DNA of 31,307 bases from a virus, in IMG/VR virus record IMGVR_UViG_3300031602_000019, positions 1-31,307 of that record. One strand, 5' to 3'. Positions 31,072 to 31,307 of this stretch are shown here, piece after piece. The position numbers were made by a program, and so were the translations under genes. The first letter of the stretch is position 1. Every line of letters starts with the position of its first letter. The notes beneath the pieces are model-generated. The model was not told the DNA's origin, did no database searches, and saw only the letters and a list, made by a program, of their open reading frames with translations.

Positions 31072-31257
31072 TTATCCTTGATCTTCTGTGGTTTTCTGCA
31101 TTATTGCTGCTCCATAAGCCAAACATTTGAATTTTTTCATATTATTTTTGAATAACCAGTTCAGGCTGCTTAGGGATGTGCCTGATATTTCGCTTAATTC
31201 TTTCAGTGAGTCTAGCCCACAAGACTTTGCGAGGCTACTTGGGGTCGAATCTGTCAT
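31072..31257 (-). CDS. Small HTH-like protein before terminase
   Basis: A 61-residue protein with LKELSEISGTSLSSLNWLFK at about 18-37, a helix-turn-helix-like pattern found in small prophage proteins (type LKELSEMTGKS..TL.NWFK). I use the ATG at 31257 with an AGAG site upstream, and not the TTG at 31260. It overlaps the end of the upstream gene by 23 bases and stops one base before terminase. It could bind the packaging site as a very small terminase partner, or be a regulator. The size is below that of normal small terminases. Confidence 0.62.
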   Translation of the reverse strand: MTDSTPSSLAKSCGLDSLKELSEISGTSLSSLNWLFKNNMKKFKCLAYGAAIMQKTTEDQG

Positions 31258-31307
31258 CAAATTGCTCTTTTATTTCTTCTATTGTCTGGATTGCCGCCTT
31301 ATACCCT
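31235..31307 (-). CDS. C-terminus of an upstream gene, cut by window end
   Basis: Only the last 23 codons are visible, reading GYKAAIQTIEEIKEQFDDRF then DPK and a TAG stop at 31235-31237. The segment is helical and charged. The frame overlaps the next gene by 23 bases in another frame, a tight spacing typical of this operon, which supports a real gene. Its place just upstream of the packaging genes would suit a small terminase, but too little is visible to say. Confidence 0.5.
   Translation of the reverse strand, partial: GYKAAIQTIEEIKEQFDDRFDPK

Overview
This window is part of the genome of a tailed, short-tailed (podovirus-like) bacteriophage of a Gram-negative bacterium. Large terminase, portal, scaffold, major capsid, tail-tube adapter and nozzle, three or four T7-like internal (ejection) proteins, tail fibre and lysis genes follow one another in typical podovirus order. 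The Gram-negative host is inferred from a lipobox lipoprotein in the lysis region and E. coli-like sigma70 promoters. Base composition is moderate, and no host genes are visible. Both ends of the window cut through genes, so the genome continues on each side. No phage RNA polymerase, DNA polymerase, integrase, repressor or clear small terminase is visible.

Layout. (A) About 1-2295, minus strand: a recombination module with a conserved small protein (cut by the window start), a small HTH-like protein, an ERF single-strand annealing protein, a 44-aa overlapping ORF, a Ref/HNH-like nuclease, a lambda Orf/NinB-like protein and a VRR-NUC-like nuclease. (B) About 2296-3015: a non-coding control region of about 700 bp. 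It holds two back-to-back sigma70-type promoters that share a perfect palindrome, a second rightward promoter, and two strong hairpin terminators. Each predicted transcript meets a terminator within about 100 nt of its start. (C) 3016-5900, plus strand: a rightward replication unit of a small zinc-site protein, a RadD-like SF2 helicase, a small ORF and a zinc-finger/Toprim primase, linked by 4- or 8-base overlaps. (D) 31307-5890, minus strand: the long late operon.

Read in transcription order, the late operon is: C-terminus of an unknown protein, small HTH protein, large terminase, proline-rich protein, portal, small ORF, scaffold, major capsid (with its own promoter and terminator), tail-tube adapter, nozzle, cupin protein, four large internal virion proteins, a tail fibre with tandem repeats, a fibre-associated protein, a TM/coiled-coil protein, an M15 peptidase endolysin, a holin-like protein, a lipoprotein, an alpha/beta hydrolase, a small ORF, a metallophosphatase and an HNH endonuclease. 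The last gene converges on the primase gene and overlaps it by 11 bases.

The most interesting part is the control region at about 2649-2905. Its mirror-image promoter/operator/terminator design looks like a genetic switch combined with transcription attenuation or antitermination, and one of its products would be an RNA of about 85 nt with a C(UUCG)G hairpin. Other points are the 17-copy decapeptide repeat in the tail fibre, the isolated capsid transcription unit, the alpha/beta hydrolase next to the lysis genes, and the cupin and proline-rich proteins among the structural genes.
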